From JBBSDP01 sp963754335 (lineage in GTDB: Bacteria; Planctomycetota; Phycisphaerae; Tepidisphaerales; Tepidisphaeraceae): 64,000 bases of DNA. A program made the position numbers and the translations under genes. This document shows, piece by piece, positions 9,741 through 19,312 of the stretch. Every line of letters starts with the position of its first letter. Positions within the stretch are counted from its first letter, which is position 1. Under the pieces are notes generated by a model. It was not told the origin of the DNA. It was given only the letters and a program-made list of their open reading frames with translations, and ran no database searches. The DNA is taken from positions 248,001-312,000 of the forward strand of contig CAVWFQ010000001.1 of assembly GCA_963754335.1 (NCBI GenBank), written 5' to 3'.

Positions 9741-11198
9741 ATGGTCTTCAGCTCTCACCTATTTCTCTTCTACTATCTGCCGCTGATTCTGCTTTTGTAT
9801 TACCTGCTCCCGTTTCGCGCGCGACCGGGCTGATCGCCCTGGGCAGTTATGCTTTTTACGGCTGGGCCAATCCCGCCTGGGCTGTGTTGATGTTTCTCAG
9901 CTCCGGCGTGGATTATGTCTGCGGGCTCGTCCTATTCCGCCAATCGGGTTTGGTCGCGGACGGGCCGATCCTTCCGATCATTTCAAAGGACCTTCCGCGC
10001 AACCGGGCGCAGAAGACCGTTCTTCTCGTATCGATCTGCTCGAACCTCGGCCTGCTGGCCTTTTTCAAATACTACGGATTCGCAACCGAAAACCTGAACG
10101 CCATCTCGCGTTTCTTTGGCGGAACGACGGATCTGGTGCCGACGCTTCGCATCCTTCTGCCGGTGGGAATCTCATTTTACACGTTCAAGTCGATGAGCTA
10201 CGCCATCGACGTCTATCGCGGCGACGCGCGGCCGATGCGCAGCTTTACCGACTTCTGTTGTTTCGAGGCGTTCTTCCCCGACCTGGTTGCCGGCCCGATC
10301 GTGCGCTATGGGGCGATCGAGCAGCAGATGCGGTCTCGAACCCATACGCCCGAAAAATTTGCGCCGGGGCGTTGCTTTCCTGGCGCTGGGGATGGCGAAG
10401 AAAATCCTGATCGCCAATCCGATGGGGCACGTCGCCGACGCAACCTTCGGCGCTGGCGCATTGCATGCGGTTGACGCGTGGTACGGACTGGTCGCGTACG
10501 CCTTCCAGATTTATTTCGATTTTTCCGGCTATTCCGACATGGCTGTCGGACTGGCGCTGATGATGGGATTCGTACTGATCCAGAATTTCAACGCCCCCTA
10601 CCGTGCCGACAGCATCACGGACTTCTGGCGGCGCTGGCATATCAGCCTTTCCACCTGGCTCCGCGACTATCTTTACATCCCGCTCGGCGGCAATCGCAAT
10701 GGCAACACGCGCACTTACATCAACCTGATGCTGGTCATGCTGATCGGCGGATTATGGCACGGGGCGAGCTGGAATTTCGTGATCTGGGGCGGCATTCACG
10801 GCTTGATGCTGGCGCTCGAACGACTGCAGGGAAAGCAGAGCTATTACCGCCGCCTGCCGCACGCGGTGCGCATCGCGGTAACATTCGGGATCGTCTGCAT
10901 CAGTTGGGTCTTCTTCCGGGCGAAGACTTTGCCGCAGGCGGCGGCGTTTATCGCGGCGCTGTTCGGCGCTGGCAGGACGACCCCCGCAAGCGACGTCACC
11001 GCCGGGTTGATTTTCACGCCGTACCATGTGCTCATTTTTCTTGTGGCGGCGCTGGTCGTCTGGAAGGCGCCGCAGTCGTGGGCATTCACGCGCAAGCTGA
11101 CGGCCCGACGCGCCGTCGCATGCGTGGTGCTGCTCGGGGTTTCCCTCCTTTTCATGTGGACGCAGACCGAAAATCCGTTCCTCTATTTCCAGTTCTGA
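9741..11198 (+). CDS. MBOAT O-acyltransferase, AlgI/DltB type, with two frameshifts
   Basis: AlgI-type MBOAT proteins move acetyl groups across the membrane for O-acetylation of exported polysaccharide. ATG 9741 gives 'MVFSSHLFLFYYLPLILLLY', the typical AlgI N-terminus. The frame changes near 9827 (a GGG run where GGGG would restore frame) and again near 10365. Conserved parts follow in order: 'NAISRFFGG', 'LLPVGISFYTFKSMSYAIDV', 'FPDLVAGPIVRY', 'QIYFDFSGYSDMAVG', 'FWRRWHISLSTWLRDYLYIP' and 'GGLWHGASWNFVIWGGIHG' with the catalytic His. About 485 residues, normal for AlgI. The next gene starts 8 bases after the stop and encodes an AlgJ/AlgX-like protein, the expected partner. Confidence 0.9.
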
Positions 11199-11205
11199 TT
11201 TGGCC

Positions 11206-12909
11206 ATGACCACAGCGATCGATACGCCCATCACGACCGACGCTCCGACCGAAACGCCCGCGGAGGCATCGACCGGCGTATTGCCCGGCGGCCCCGAGCA
11301 CATCTCCGCCGACGAAGCGCTGCGACGGGGAATCATTCACACCGAGATATCACCGGCCACCGCGCGATTTCTAGTCATCGCGTTTATCGCCATGACCTGC
11401 CTCATCGCGGCGATTCAGTTGATCGCCGAACTCTTGACTCATGCGCATGTGCAGGAATTGGATCTTTTCACCCGCGTTCCGAGCAAGTCCAATCTCAAGG
11501 CATATGAAGATGACCTGCGGTCCGTTTCGGTGGCGCAAAAAGCGGTTCAGCCCTGGCTTCAGGAATGGGTCAGCACAGCAGGCGGATTCGGCAACACCAA
11601 CGCCGTCGTCGGACGCGACGGATGGCTCTTTTATTGCCCCGGCATTAATTATGTCGCCGGGCGCGGCATTCTCGACGAATCGCGTCTTCGCCAGCGAAAG
11701 CAGGAATTGATCGCCGATGGACAGCCCGACCCGCATCCCGATCCTCGGATGGCAATTGAGCAGTTTGCCGAGCAGTGCCGCGCGGCCGGCGCTCGCCTGA
11801 TTGTCGTTCCGATTCCGGATAAGGCAATGCTTCAGCCGGGTCAGCTCACGGGCCGCCTGGATGCGCCCCACGGTCTTGTCCCGCCTAATAATCCGCACTT
11901 CGCCGAACTTGTTGGAGAGCTGCGGAAGACCGGCGTTGATGTTTTCGATCCGATCCCGACCGAAGTCAGCAGCTACGATCGGCGATTCCTGATCCAGGAT
12001 ACGCATTGGACTCCGGATTGGATGCAGCAGGTTGCCGAAGAGTTGGGGCGATACATTCAAGGAACGGTTGCTCTGCCGGCCAAGAGAAATTTCAGAACGC
12101 GCGTCACGCCGTTGGAAGTGAGCCGCGTCGGGGATCTGGTCGACATGCTCCGGCTTCCGGCCGGCCAGTGCTCGTTCCCGCCGCAGACCGTCACCATTCA
12201 GATGGTGTCCGATTCACGAACCAAAGATCCTTGGCAACCGCATCCGGATGCCGACGTGCTGCTGCTCGGCGACAGCTTTACAAACATCTATTCAGCCGGA
12301 GTAATGGGATGGGGAGAGTCGGCGGGATTCGCCGAGCAGTTGAGTCGTGCGCTCGGCCGGCCTGTCGATCGCCTTTCGCGCAATGACGCCGGGGCCTATG
12401 CGTCACGGCAGATGCTCAGCGACAACCTGGGCCGGGGGCGCAATCGCCTCGCGGGCAAAAAGGTCGTGATCTGGGAATTTGCCATTCGCGAGCTGGCGGT
12501 TGGAAACTGGAAACTAATCGACATGCATTTGGGGCATCCCGCGCCGAGCAGGTTCATTGTACCGGAGTCTGGGAAGGAAATGGTCGTTACCGGCACGGTG
12601 GAATCGGCGGCGCGTCCGCCGCGGCCGCACACGGTTCCGTATAGCGAGCATATCGTCGCCGTGCATCTGATCGATATGTCGGACAAGCGTGGCCCGATCC
12701 CCGGCGGGGAAGCGCTGGTCTATGTCTGGAGCATGCGAAAAAATGAATGGACCTCGGCCGCCCATTATGCGCCCGATCAGAAGGTGACGCTCCGCCTGCG
12801 CCCCTGGGCGGACGTGAGCGCAAAGCTCGAGTCGATCAACCGACGGGATCTTGACGATGAGCAGCTTAATTTGCAGGAGCCGTGCTGGGGAGAGGAGATT
12901 CATCAATGA
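11206..12909 (+). CDS. AlgJ/AlgX-like SGNH-hydrolase-type acetyltransferase partner
   Basis: These membrane-anchored proteins accept acetyl groups from an AlgI-type MBOAT protein and place them on the polymer. One membrane helix lies at about residues 50-75 ('FLVIAFIAMTCLIAAIQLI'). The SGNH-like domain shows 'VVGRDGWLFY', 'LIVVPIPDKAMLQPG', the Asp-X-His motif in 'QDTHWTPDWM' and the Gly-Asp-Ser block 'LLLGDSFTNIYS'. The C-terminal ~130 residues form an extra domain without a recognised motif. ATG 11206 is preferred over the TTG at 11200. The 3' end overlaps the next start as ATGA. Confidence 0.85.
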   Translation: MTTAIDTPITTDAPTETPAEASTGVLPGGPEHISADEALRRGIIHTEISPATARFLVIAFIAMTCLIAAIQLIAELLTHAHVQELDLFTRVPSKSNLKAYEDDLRSVSVAQKAVQPWLQEWVSTAGGFGNTNAVVGRDGWLFYCPGINYVAGRGILDESRLRQRKQELIADGQPDPHPDPRMAIEQFAEQCRAAGARLIVVPIPDKAMLQPGQLTGRLDAPHGLVPPNNPHFAELVGELRKTGVDVFDPIPTEVSSYDRRFLIQDTHWTPDWMQQVAEELGRYIQGTVALPAKRNFRTRVTPLEVSRVGDLVDMLRLPAGQCSFPPQTVTIQMVSDSRTKDPWQPHPDADVLLLGDSFTNIYSAGVMGWGESAGFAEQLSRALGRPVDRLSRNDAGAYASRQMLSDNLGRGRNRLAGKKVVIWEFAIRELAVGNWKLIDMHLGHPAPSRFIVPESGKEMVVTGTVESAARPPRPHTVPYSEHIVAVHLIDMSDKRGPIPGGEALVYVWSMRKNEWTSAAHYAPDQKVTLRLRPWADVSAKLESINRRDLDDEQLNLQEPCWGEEIHQ

Positions 12910-14096
12910 GACCTGACGGTAATCGTGGGCGTCCGATGGATTTCTTTCGTGGCACGGGTTTTCAACCCGTGTCTGCGATCCAGAACACGGGTTGGAAACC
13001 CGTGCCACGAAATGGTCAACGCCCCTTCTCGATCGCCATGCTGCTGTGCGCCTTAACTTTCGTGGGGACAGTGGCGGGTGATCCGGCCACTCCGGTGGAT
13101 CCTCATTCGCTCGAAGCATTTCGGAAGGATTGCGCCGCGAAATCGGATGCCGCGGAAAAAGCTGATTCGATCACAGTTGTCGGCAAAGACGGCTGGCTCT
13201 TTCTTGCCGGCGAACTGCGCCACGTTGCTGCTGGAAAATTCTGGGGCGAGGATGCGGCAAAGGTGAGCGCGGCGGACAAACCCGAAAACGCCGATCCGTT
13301 GCCGGCGATCCTCGATTTCAAAACGCAGCTCGATCGCGCCGGGATTGAGCTGATCCTCCTTCCAGTGCCCGCCAAAGCGACGGTCTATCCCGAAAAGATC
13401 AGCGATGCGATTTCCCCCACGGACTGCTGCGTTGCCCGGACAGACGTGGCGGAGCAGGAATTTTTCAAATTGCTCGCCGACAAGGGCATCACCGTTCTCG
13501 ATATCGCGCCTGATCTTCTGGCTCATCGCGACGATGCCGATGGACCCGTCTATTGCCGACAGGATTCACATTGGTCCGGCCGCGCCTGCATCCTGGCCGC
13601 GGAAAAGATCGCGGATCGGATCAAGGATAAGCCCTGGCTCAAGTCGGCCACGAAATTGAAGCTCGCAACTGAAACCAGGTCGCTGGAGATTCATGGCGAT
13701 CTTCTCGAAGGTGTTGCCGGCGCGCAACCGCCCGCCGAGACACTGAAGTTGCGATTCGTCGGCACGGAAGACGGCGGCGCCATCACGCCGCTCCCTACTG
13801 ATCGATCAAGCCCCGTGCTGCTCCTGGGGGATAGCCACAACCTGGTCTTCCACGCCGGCGGCGACATGCACGCCGAGGGGGCGGGGCTGGCCGACCAGCT
13901 TGCGCTGGATCTGGGATTTGCCGTCGATCTGATCGCGGTTCGAGGTTCCGGGGCAACGCCGGCGCGCGTCAATCTCCTGCGATTGGCGCGCTCCGATCCG
14001 ACCTATCTATCGAAGAAAAAGGTCGTCATCTGGTGTTTCACGGTCCGCGAGTTTACGCGCAGCTCCGGTTGGCAGAAAGTGCCCATCGTCAAGTAA
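12906..14096 (+). CDS. Second AlgJ/AlgX-like SGNH-type protein, secreted
   Basis: A shorter paralogue of the upstream gene, again with 'VVGKDGWLFLAGELRH', 'ELILLPVPAKATVYPEK', 'CRQDSHWSGRACILAAEKI' (Asp-X-His) and 'VLLLGDSHNLVFH' (Gly-Asp-Ser). Two SGNH partners for one MBOAT protein suggest sequential transfer or two acceptor sites, as with AlgJ and AlgX. The start is uncertain. ATG 12906 overlaps the previous stop, implying coupling, but then residues ~15-35 are encoded by a palindromic repeat before the hydrophobic signal 'MLLCALTFVGTVAG'. An in-frame ATG at 13038 starts at that signal. Confidence 0.83.
   Translation: MRPDGNRGRPMDFFRGTGFQPVSAIQNTGWKPVPRNGQRPFSIAMLLCALTFVGTVAGDPATPVDPHSLEAFRKDCAAKSDAAEKADSITVVGKDGWLFLAGELRHVAAGKFWGEDAAKVSAADKPENADPLPAILDFKTQLDRAGIELILLPVPAKATVYPEKISDAISPTDCCVARTDVAEQEFFKLLADKGITVLDIAPDLLAHRDDADGPVYCRQDSHWSGRACILAAEKIADRIKDKPWLKSATKLKLATETRSLEIHGDLLEGVAGAQPPAETLKLRFVGTEDGGAITPLPTDRSSPVLLLGDSHNLVFHAGGDMHAEGAGLADQLALDLGFAVDLIAVRGSGATPARVNLLRLARSDPTYLSKKKVVIWCFTVREFTRSSGWQKVPIVK
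12948..13009. repeat. Palindromic repeat, GGCACGGGTTxxxAACCCGTG family
   Basis: A 62-bp palindrome running from CGTGGCACGGGTTTTCAACC to GGTTGGAAACCCGTGCCACG, made of two nested hairpins. It lies just after the ATG that overlaps the previous gene and before the signal-peptide codons of the second AlgJ-like gene. In that frame it would encode 'GTGFQPVSAIQNTGWKPVPR'. Confidence 0.85.
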
Positions 14097-14209
14097 TGGA
14101 ATCACCTCGCGATCGGATGCATTTTTTCGATTCAATGTGCGCAAGAAAACGCCCGCGGCGCGGTCGGCCGGGGCGTTAAGATACAGTTGAAATTGAATCG
14201 ACTCGATCT

Positions 14210-14917
14210 TCAGGCGCATCGACGGCGGCGGAGCACCAGGCTCCCGGCGGCGATCGCCAGCATCCCCAATGAGGCCGGCTCCGGCAGCACGCCCGGGATG
14301 TTCACGTTGTCGATCTCGATGTGGCCCCAACCACTGGTACGCGTGTCGATCATGTCGATGACGTACTGCTTGCCGTTGTTCACGAAGGCCGATACATCCC
14401 AGGATTGGGACTGCCACTGGTCATGTGTTGAGGGATCTGAGTAAAATGACACATAATTTCCCGTCGCGACGTCCCGCAAACCAAGCACCAGAATTCCGGT
14501 TCCGGAAGAATTACCTGCCGCAATGTTTGAGATATTCACGGGCAAGCTGTCTTGACCCGTCGGATCGCTTGACGACCCGTATAACATGCCGCCGGACATA
14601 TCGAAATTGACCGAGTTGCCAGTCAGGTAGAAAGCCGGGGAGGTGAAAACAAGATTGGCGTTCTGAGCGTCCTGGTTCTGACCAGGAACAACGGCCGTCC
14701 GTCCGCCGAGGACGTTGAATGCTGTATTGATGAACGTTGGCTCGGAAGCACCGAGGGTATCGGTCCAGCCATCAATGTTTGCCCCGTCACCATGCCCGCC
14801 ATTTGACGCTTCGGAACCGGCCGTGTCGAAGTTATAGATCAAATTCGCCCGTACCTGACCGACGGACATGCCGACAATTCCAGCCAGACAAAGTGCTCCC
14901 ACTCCAAATAGCTTCAT
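14210..14917 (-). CDS. PEP-CTERM surface protein
   Basis: A 235-residue secreted protein with an N-terminal signal peptide ending near 'GQVRANLIYNF'. A beta-rich, Asn/Gly/Ser-rich middle is followed by a C-terminal sorting signal: 'LPEPASLGMLAIAAGSLVL' then 'RRRRCA'. That is the PEP-CTERM layout of Pro-Glu-Pro, hydrophobic helix and Arg cluster, recognised by exosortase. No exosortase gene is in the window. The middle ends with 'WGHIEIDNVNI', typical of secreted PEP-CTERM proteins with a discoidin/jelly-roll-like fold. A distinctly AT-rich stretch upstream (about 14990-15080) probably contains its promoter. Confidence 0.88.
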   Translation of the reverse strand: MKLFGVGALCLAGIVGMSVGQVRANLIYNFDTAGSEASNGGHGDGANIDGWTDTLGASEPTFINTAFNVLGGRTAVVPGQNQDAQNANLVFTSPAFYLTGNSVNFDMSGGMLYGSSSDPTGQDSLPVNISNIAAGNSSGTGILVLGLRDVATGNYVSFYSDPSTHDQWQSQSWDVSAFVNNGKQYVIDMIDTRTSGWGHIEIDNVNIPGVLPEPASLGMLAIAAGSLVLRRRRCA

Positions 14918-15220
14918 TTTGACTCCAGTTAGAATATGGGGGAAAAGCGATTCCGGCCGCCAAAGCCCCTGCCACCTAATTCGAGAAAAAGCATAATATA
15001 TAAATTACATAAAGTCAACCAAGTCACCTAGACATTTCCTGAAGCGCATACACAACCATAAACATTTATTTATGATATGCTTACGATAGTCAGGCAATGT
15101 CTCGACGGCTCTATACTGGGTACAGCGGGGGATTTTTATTGCAAACTGTCGTGGAGCGGAAACCAACTGGCTTTCCTATCCGGCCGTGAACGGAAAACCT
15201 GCCGGCGCGTACATCGGCCT
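14918..15220. other. AT-rich intergenic region between divergent genes
   Basis: About 300 bases without a gene. The middle (roughly 14985-15080) is far more AT-rich than its surroundings and contains several TATAAT-like hexamers on both strands, for example around CATAATATATAAATTACAT. It probably holds the divergent promoters of the PEP-CTERM gene and the esterase gene. I could not assign exact -35/-10 boxes. Confidence 0.4.
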
Positions 15221-16113
15221 ATGGAAACCCACGCATCCTCGATTTTCAGGCTCACGATCATTCTCTTTGCCGGATCCCTCCTGGTTTGTGCCAGCTCGTC
15301 GTTGCGCCAACAGAAATTACGTTCGAAGAGGGAATCGAGTACGCCAATCCCGACGATCAACATCTTCAGCTCAACGTCGCCCAGCCGAAGGAAGACGCGG
15401 GCGCAGCGCGCCCGGCAGTATTGTGCATTCACGGCGGCGGGTTTCGCGCCGGGAAGCGCGATTCGTGGAACGGACTGTGCAAGAAACTGGCCGAGCAGGG
15501 ATACGTCGCAGTCACCGTCACCTATCGCCTGACGCCGAAATATCCGTTCCCTGCGGCGGTCGAGGATGTGAAGACGGCCGTCCGCTGGATGCGCGCCAAC
15601 GCGGCGAAATATCATATCGATCCCGATCGGATTGCATCTCTGGGAGATTCGGCGGGTGGACACCTCGCTCAATTCCTGGGGGTCAGCGGAGAGGTGCATC
15701 GCTTTGACGGCCCGGAATTGCCGAATTTTTCCAGTCGGGTGCAGTGCGTTATCAACTACTATGGCCCGGAGGATTTCACCCAGAGCTACGGTAAGAGCGT
15801 TGACGCGGCCGAAGTGCTGCCGATGTTTCTCGGCGGCGACGTTACGCATGCGCGGCCGGCCCACATCCTCGCCAGCCCTCTCTACTGGGTAACGCCGGAC
15901 GCGGCGCCGACGCTCCTGCTTCACGGGACGGAAGATAAATACGTCAACTACGAACAGGCGACCTGGATGTACGAACGGCTCAAGGCAACCGGCATCGATG
16001 TCGAACTCCTGACGCTGACCGGCGCCGGCCACGGCTTCCACGGTCCCGACGCCGAGAAAGCCGAGAAGGCGGCGATCGAGTTTCTGGACAAGCATCTTCA
16101 TCCGGGTAAATAA
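15221..16113 (+). CDS. Secreted alpha/beta-hydrolase (esterase/lipase), with one frameshift
   Basis: The catalytic body contains the oxyanion motif 'LCIHGGGFRAGKRD', the nucleophile elbow 'LGDSAGGHLAQF', the acid region 'LLLHGTEDKYVNYEQ' and the His in 'GAGHGFHG'. These are typical of HGGG-type esterases such as the BD-FAE and hormone-sensitive-lipase groups, which hydrolyse acyl or feruloyl esters. ATG 15221 gives a signal peptide, 'FRLTIILFAGSLLVCASSS', in a different frame. A one-base change near 15295-15308 joins it to 'VAPTEITFEEGIEYANP'. With that join the length is about 297 residues. The substrate is unknown. Confidence 0.85.
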
Positions 16114-16146
16114 CCGATGATTTGCGAATGGTTCGTGCAAGCGGGG

Positions 16147-16335
16147 AATGGCCACAGAGATCACTGAGGGACACAGAGATCACCGAGACGCCGTACGCCG
16201 CCAACGCGTCACGAATTCCGATGACCATCTTCCCAAACGACGAATAAATTTAAGATATCCATGCGGGGCGGAACCCTGCGAGGACTAAACTGCCTCTGTG
16301 ATCTCTGTGCCCCTCTGTGACCTCTGTGGCCATTT
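16147..16335. repeat. Split palindromic repeat, CACAGAGATCAC family, arms ~100 bp apart
   Basis: The left arm, about 16147-16190 (beginning ATGGCCACAGAGATCACTGA), pairs with the right arm at 16293-16335 (ending GACCTCTGTGGCCATTTTC). In the copy at 9625-9706 the arms are nearly adjacent. Here about 100 bp of unrelated sequence separates them, which could be an insertion into the loop or two elements in opposite orientation. No gene is seen inside. Confidence 0.75.
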
Positions 16336-16392
16336 TCTTTTGGAATTTTACCGGTCCTAGACTCTGCGCACCGAGTTCGAAGACTCAAGAGC

Positions 16393-17767
16393 ATGCGAAT
16401 CGTTTCCACTCAGCTTTTTCTACTTCCAATTCGGACGCGGGTTCCGCTGAAGTTCGGCGTCGAGACACTCACGGAGGTGACATGTGCTCGTATTTGCGTG
16501 GAAGTTACGGAAGGGAGCGGGCGCAGCGCGCCACCGGCTGGGGGGAAACGCCGCTCAGCGTGCAGTGGGTCTGGCCGAGCACACTGCCGTATGCCCGCCG
16601 ACTTGATCGGCTCATCGCGTTCACAGCGGAAATTGGACGCCGACTTGTCCAGTCGAATTTATCCGGGCACCCAATTGAAATCGGGACCGATTTTCAAAAC
16701 GACGTGCTCCCGCAATTGCTGATTGAGTTCAACCGCGGCGGCGAGCCTGCGGAATCCGTTCCCTGGCTGGCGGCTCTACTCTGCTTTTCTGCTTACGATC
16801 TGGCGGCTCACGACGCTTATGGACAGCTCCTGGACCGGCCGACATTCACGACCTACGGTCCCGAGCATCTGACGCGGGATCTGGCGAGCCTCATCGATGA
16901 CGAGGCCTGTTTTTGCGGCAAATATCCGGCCGACTTTCTTCTTCACCCCCGCCGCGAACGGCTCGTCGCATGGCATCTTGTCGGCGGGCTCGACCCGCTG
17001 GAAACCAGCGAGATTGTGGATGCGCCGGACGATGCGCATCCATTGCTGCTCCGTGACTGGATCGCCGACGACGGACTGCGCTGCCTGAAGATCAAGCTGC
17101 GCGGCAATGACGCGCCGTGGGATTACGATCGGCTGGTGCGCATCGGAGAAATCGGCCTGGCCGGAGGCGTCGAATGGTTCAGCGCGGATTTCAATTGCAC
17201 GGTGCGCGATCCCGAATACGTAAATGAGATTCTCGATCGCCTGGCGCGTGACCATTCGCGTATTGACCGTGCATTGCTCTACGTCGAACAGCCATTCGGG
17301 TACGATCTCGATGCTGAGCGCATCGACGTGCGAAGCGTTGCGCGGCGCAAGCCGCTGTTCCTGGACGAGAGCGCTCACGACTGGCGACACGTCCGGCTCG
17401 GCCGGGAATTGGGATGGAATGGAGTCGCCCTTAAAACCTGCAAAACGTTGTCGGGGCGCTCCTGAGTGCCTGCTGGGCTGCGGCGCACGGCATGTCGCTG
17501 ATGGTGCAGGACCTGACCAACCCAATGCTCGCGCAGATTTCACACATCGGTCTGGCCGCTCACCTCAACACAATCATGGGCGTCGAGACCAACGCGATGC
17601 AGTTCTACCCGGACGCCTCGCTCCCCGAGGCGGCGGTGCACCCGGGACTGTTTCGCCGACGGGAGGGTAAAGTCGATTTCTCCACGGTGCGCGGTCCAGG
17701 CTTGGGTTACCGCCTTGACGAAATTGAACGAAATCTTCCCGGACCGCATGCGTCATTCGAAGTCTGA
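16393..17767 (+). CDS. Enolase-superfamily (mandelate racemase / muconate lactonizing type) enzyme, with two frameshifts
   Basis: Members abstract a proton next to a carboxylate with Mg2+ and a TIM-barrel Lys. From ATG 16393 the first ~35 residues ('MRIVSTQLFLLPIRTRVPLK') form the capping-domain start. The frame changes near 16500, then runs through 'LRCLKIKLRGND' (Lys-X-Lys), 'WFSADFNC' (metal Asp), 'YVEQPFGYD' (metal Glu) and 'LFLDESAHDW' (metal Asp/Glu). At 17453-17456 a GGGG run needs one more G to give 'SGALLSACWAAAHGMSLMV' instead of a stop. Both breaks sit in conserved sequence, so indel errors are likely. Substrate not predictable from sequence alone; the secreted-enzyme neighbours suggest sugar-acid metabolism. 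Confidence 0.82.
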
Positions 17768-17780
17768 ATTGCCGCTCGCT

Positions 17781-17955
17781 GTTGGGGGTCAGACATTCTT
17801 GTCTGATACGCGTCTGCGAGTGCGGGCATTCCTGCCCGCCGAGCAGACGCGACATTCCGCGGAGTTTGCAATAAAGCGGACCGGCTCGGGAGGCGGAGTA
17901 CCGCCTCTGCTCCCCGGCCCGCAACAGACAGGAATGTCTGTCCCACCGGGGGGAA
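17781..17955. repeat. Cluster of nested palindromes (CAGACATTCxxGTCTG family)
   Basis: This stretch contains several inverted repeats: GTCAGACATTCTTGTCTGA, GCGGGCATTCCTGCCCGC, and AGACAGGAATGTCTGT near the right end. GTCTGC and GCAGAC arms flank the second. Together they form a compound element between the enolase-family gene and the next gene. No coding potential is convincing here. Confidence 0.75.
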
Positions 17956-18038
17956 GGGTCATCCTTGACACCTGCAAACCGCAACGATGGGATATCTACT
18001 CGAACGTTTTCGCACGTTCGATTGCAAGGAAACAAACA

Positions 18039-19272
18039 ATGTTTCACCGGCTCCGATCCTCCCTTCGGCTTCGATTCATCGCGCTGGCGATTCCGATTCT
18101 CTCGTCAGTCTCATTCTCACCGGCAGCAGAAAAATACTCTCTCAGACTCGCGATCACCCCCGGCGAGAAACGGACATTCGATGTGACCAGCGCCGTCAAA
18201 GCTCAAGGGGCAAGTCACCGCCGGCGGGCAAATTGTTCAGCCGATCGATCAATCGATGGGACAACGCCGCAAGGGGACCATCGAAGTGCTTGCGGCCAGC
18301 GCCGGGCTGCCCACGGCGATCAAGGTGACGTTCGACGAGGAGTCAGCCAATACAGGTGGCACCGACGGACACCTGGTGCCGGAATTCGCACTCGCGGGAA
18401 AAACAGTCACGGTCAAACGCGGCGAAGGAGGCACCATCACCAATGATTTGCACGATCCGCCCGACGAAGCGACGGTGGCGGAATTGAACAAACTGCTCGA
18501 GCCGGACACCAGCATTTATCCGAAGCAGCCGGTCGCGGTCGGCGAGGAATGGGATGGAGACAGCACCGCTATCGCCAGGCAATTTCAGCTCGGAGCCGAT
18601 GACAGTGTTTCCCTCAAGTGCAGGCTGCTGTCGCTTAACGAGATTGACGGCCGCAAAGTGGCGAATGTCAGCGTGGCCGGACAGGTGAGCAAGCGCGAAC
18701 AGGGTTTTGTGAACACGAAAACCACCCTCGGCGGAGTAAGCCAGATCGACCTGAAGACCGGTGAGCTTCTGGCGTCGGACGTCGCCGGAAAAATCTCCAC
18801 AAAGGGATCGCAGAAAGAGACCGGCCCCGACGGAAAGCCGGTCAATATTGATGTGGCGGCCGACGGAACGCTGGAAGTTCATCAGACGGTCAAGTTTCCG
18901 GCGGCGGGCGCTGTCGTCGTGGAAAGCGCGCCCGCCACTGCGCCCGTTGCGGCCGAGCCTCCGGCCGCCGGTGACGCGTACGGATTAGCCGGTTCATATC
19001 AGGGAGGCGGCATGACCGTGGAACTGGTTGGCGACCGCGTACGCTACACCGGAACGCTGGCGCTGGGGGACAAGAAGTTTCCGCTCGTTGCCGCCGCCGA
19101 CGGCAACAAACTGAACGGCACTTTTGAAAGCGAGGGAGCGAAGTTCAAATTCACCGCGCTCGTTGACGGAGCGAAGATGACCTTGTCAAGCGACGGAACC
19201 ACGTACACATTGACAAGGACGCCGGCCAATCCGCTGGTTCGCCCAAGTGTGGAGAACGCGCCGTTAAAATGA
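18039..19272 (+). CDS. Secreted protein of unknown function, with one frameshift
   Basis: ATG 18039 opens a signal peptide ('LRFIALAIPILSSVSFSPAA') and a mature start 'EKYSLRLAITPGEKRTFDV'. Near 18207 a GGGG run breaks the frame; one base fewer gives 'KAQGQVTAGGQIVQPIDQ'. The rest is a soluble beta-rich domain with 'EEWDGDSTAIARQF' and 'RKVANVSVAGQVSKREQG'. A Pro/Ala linker follows, then a ~75-residue C-terminal domain with 'GSYQGGGMTVELVGDRVRY' and 'GTFESEGAKFKFTALVDGAK', which resembles a small beta-sandwich. Joined length about 410 residues. I do not recognise a named family and see no catalytic motif. Confidence 0.7.
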
Positions 19273-19312
19273 GCGCAGGTGTCAGGCCGACATTTACGGT
19301 TCTCAGTGCAAA

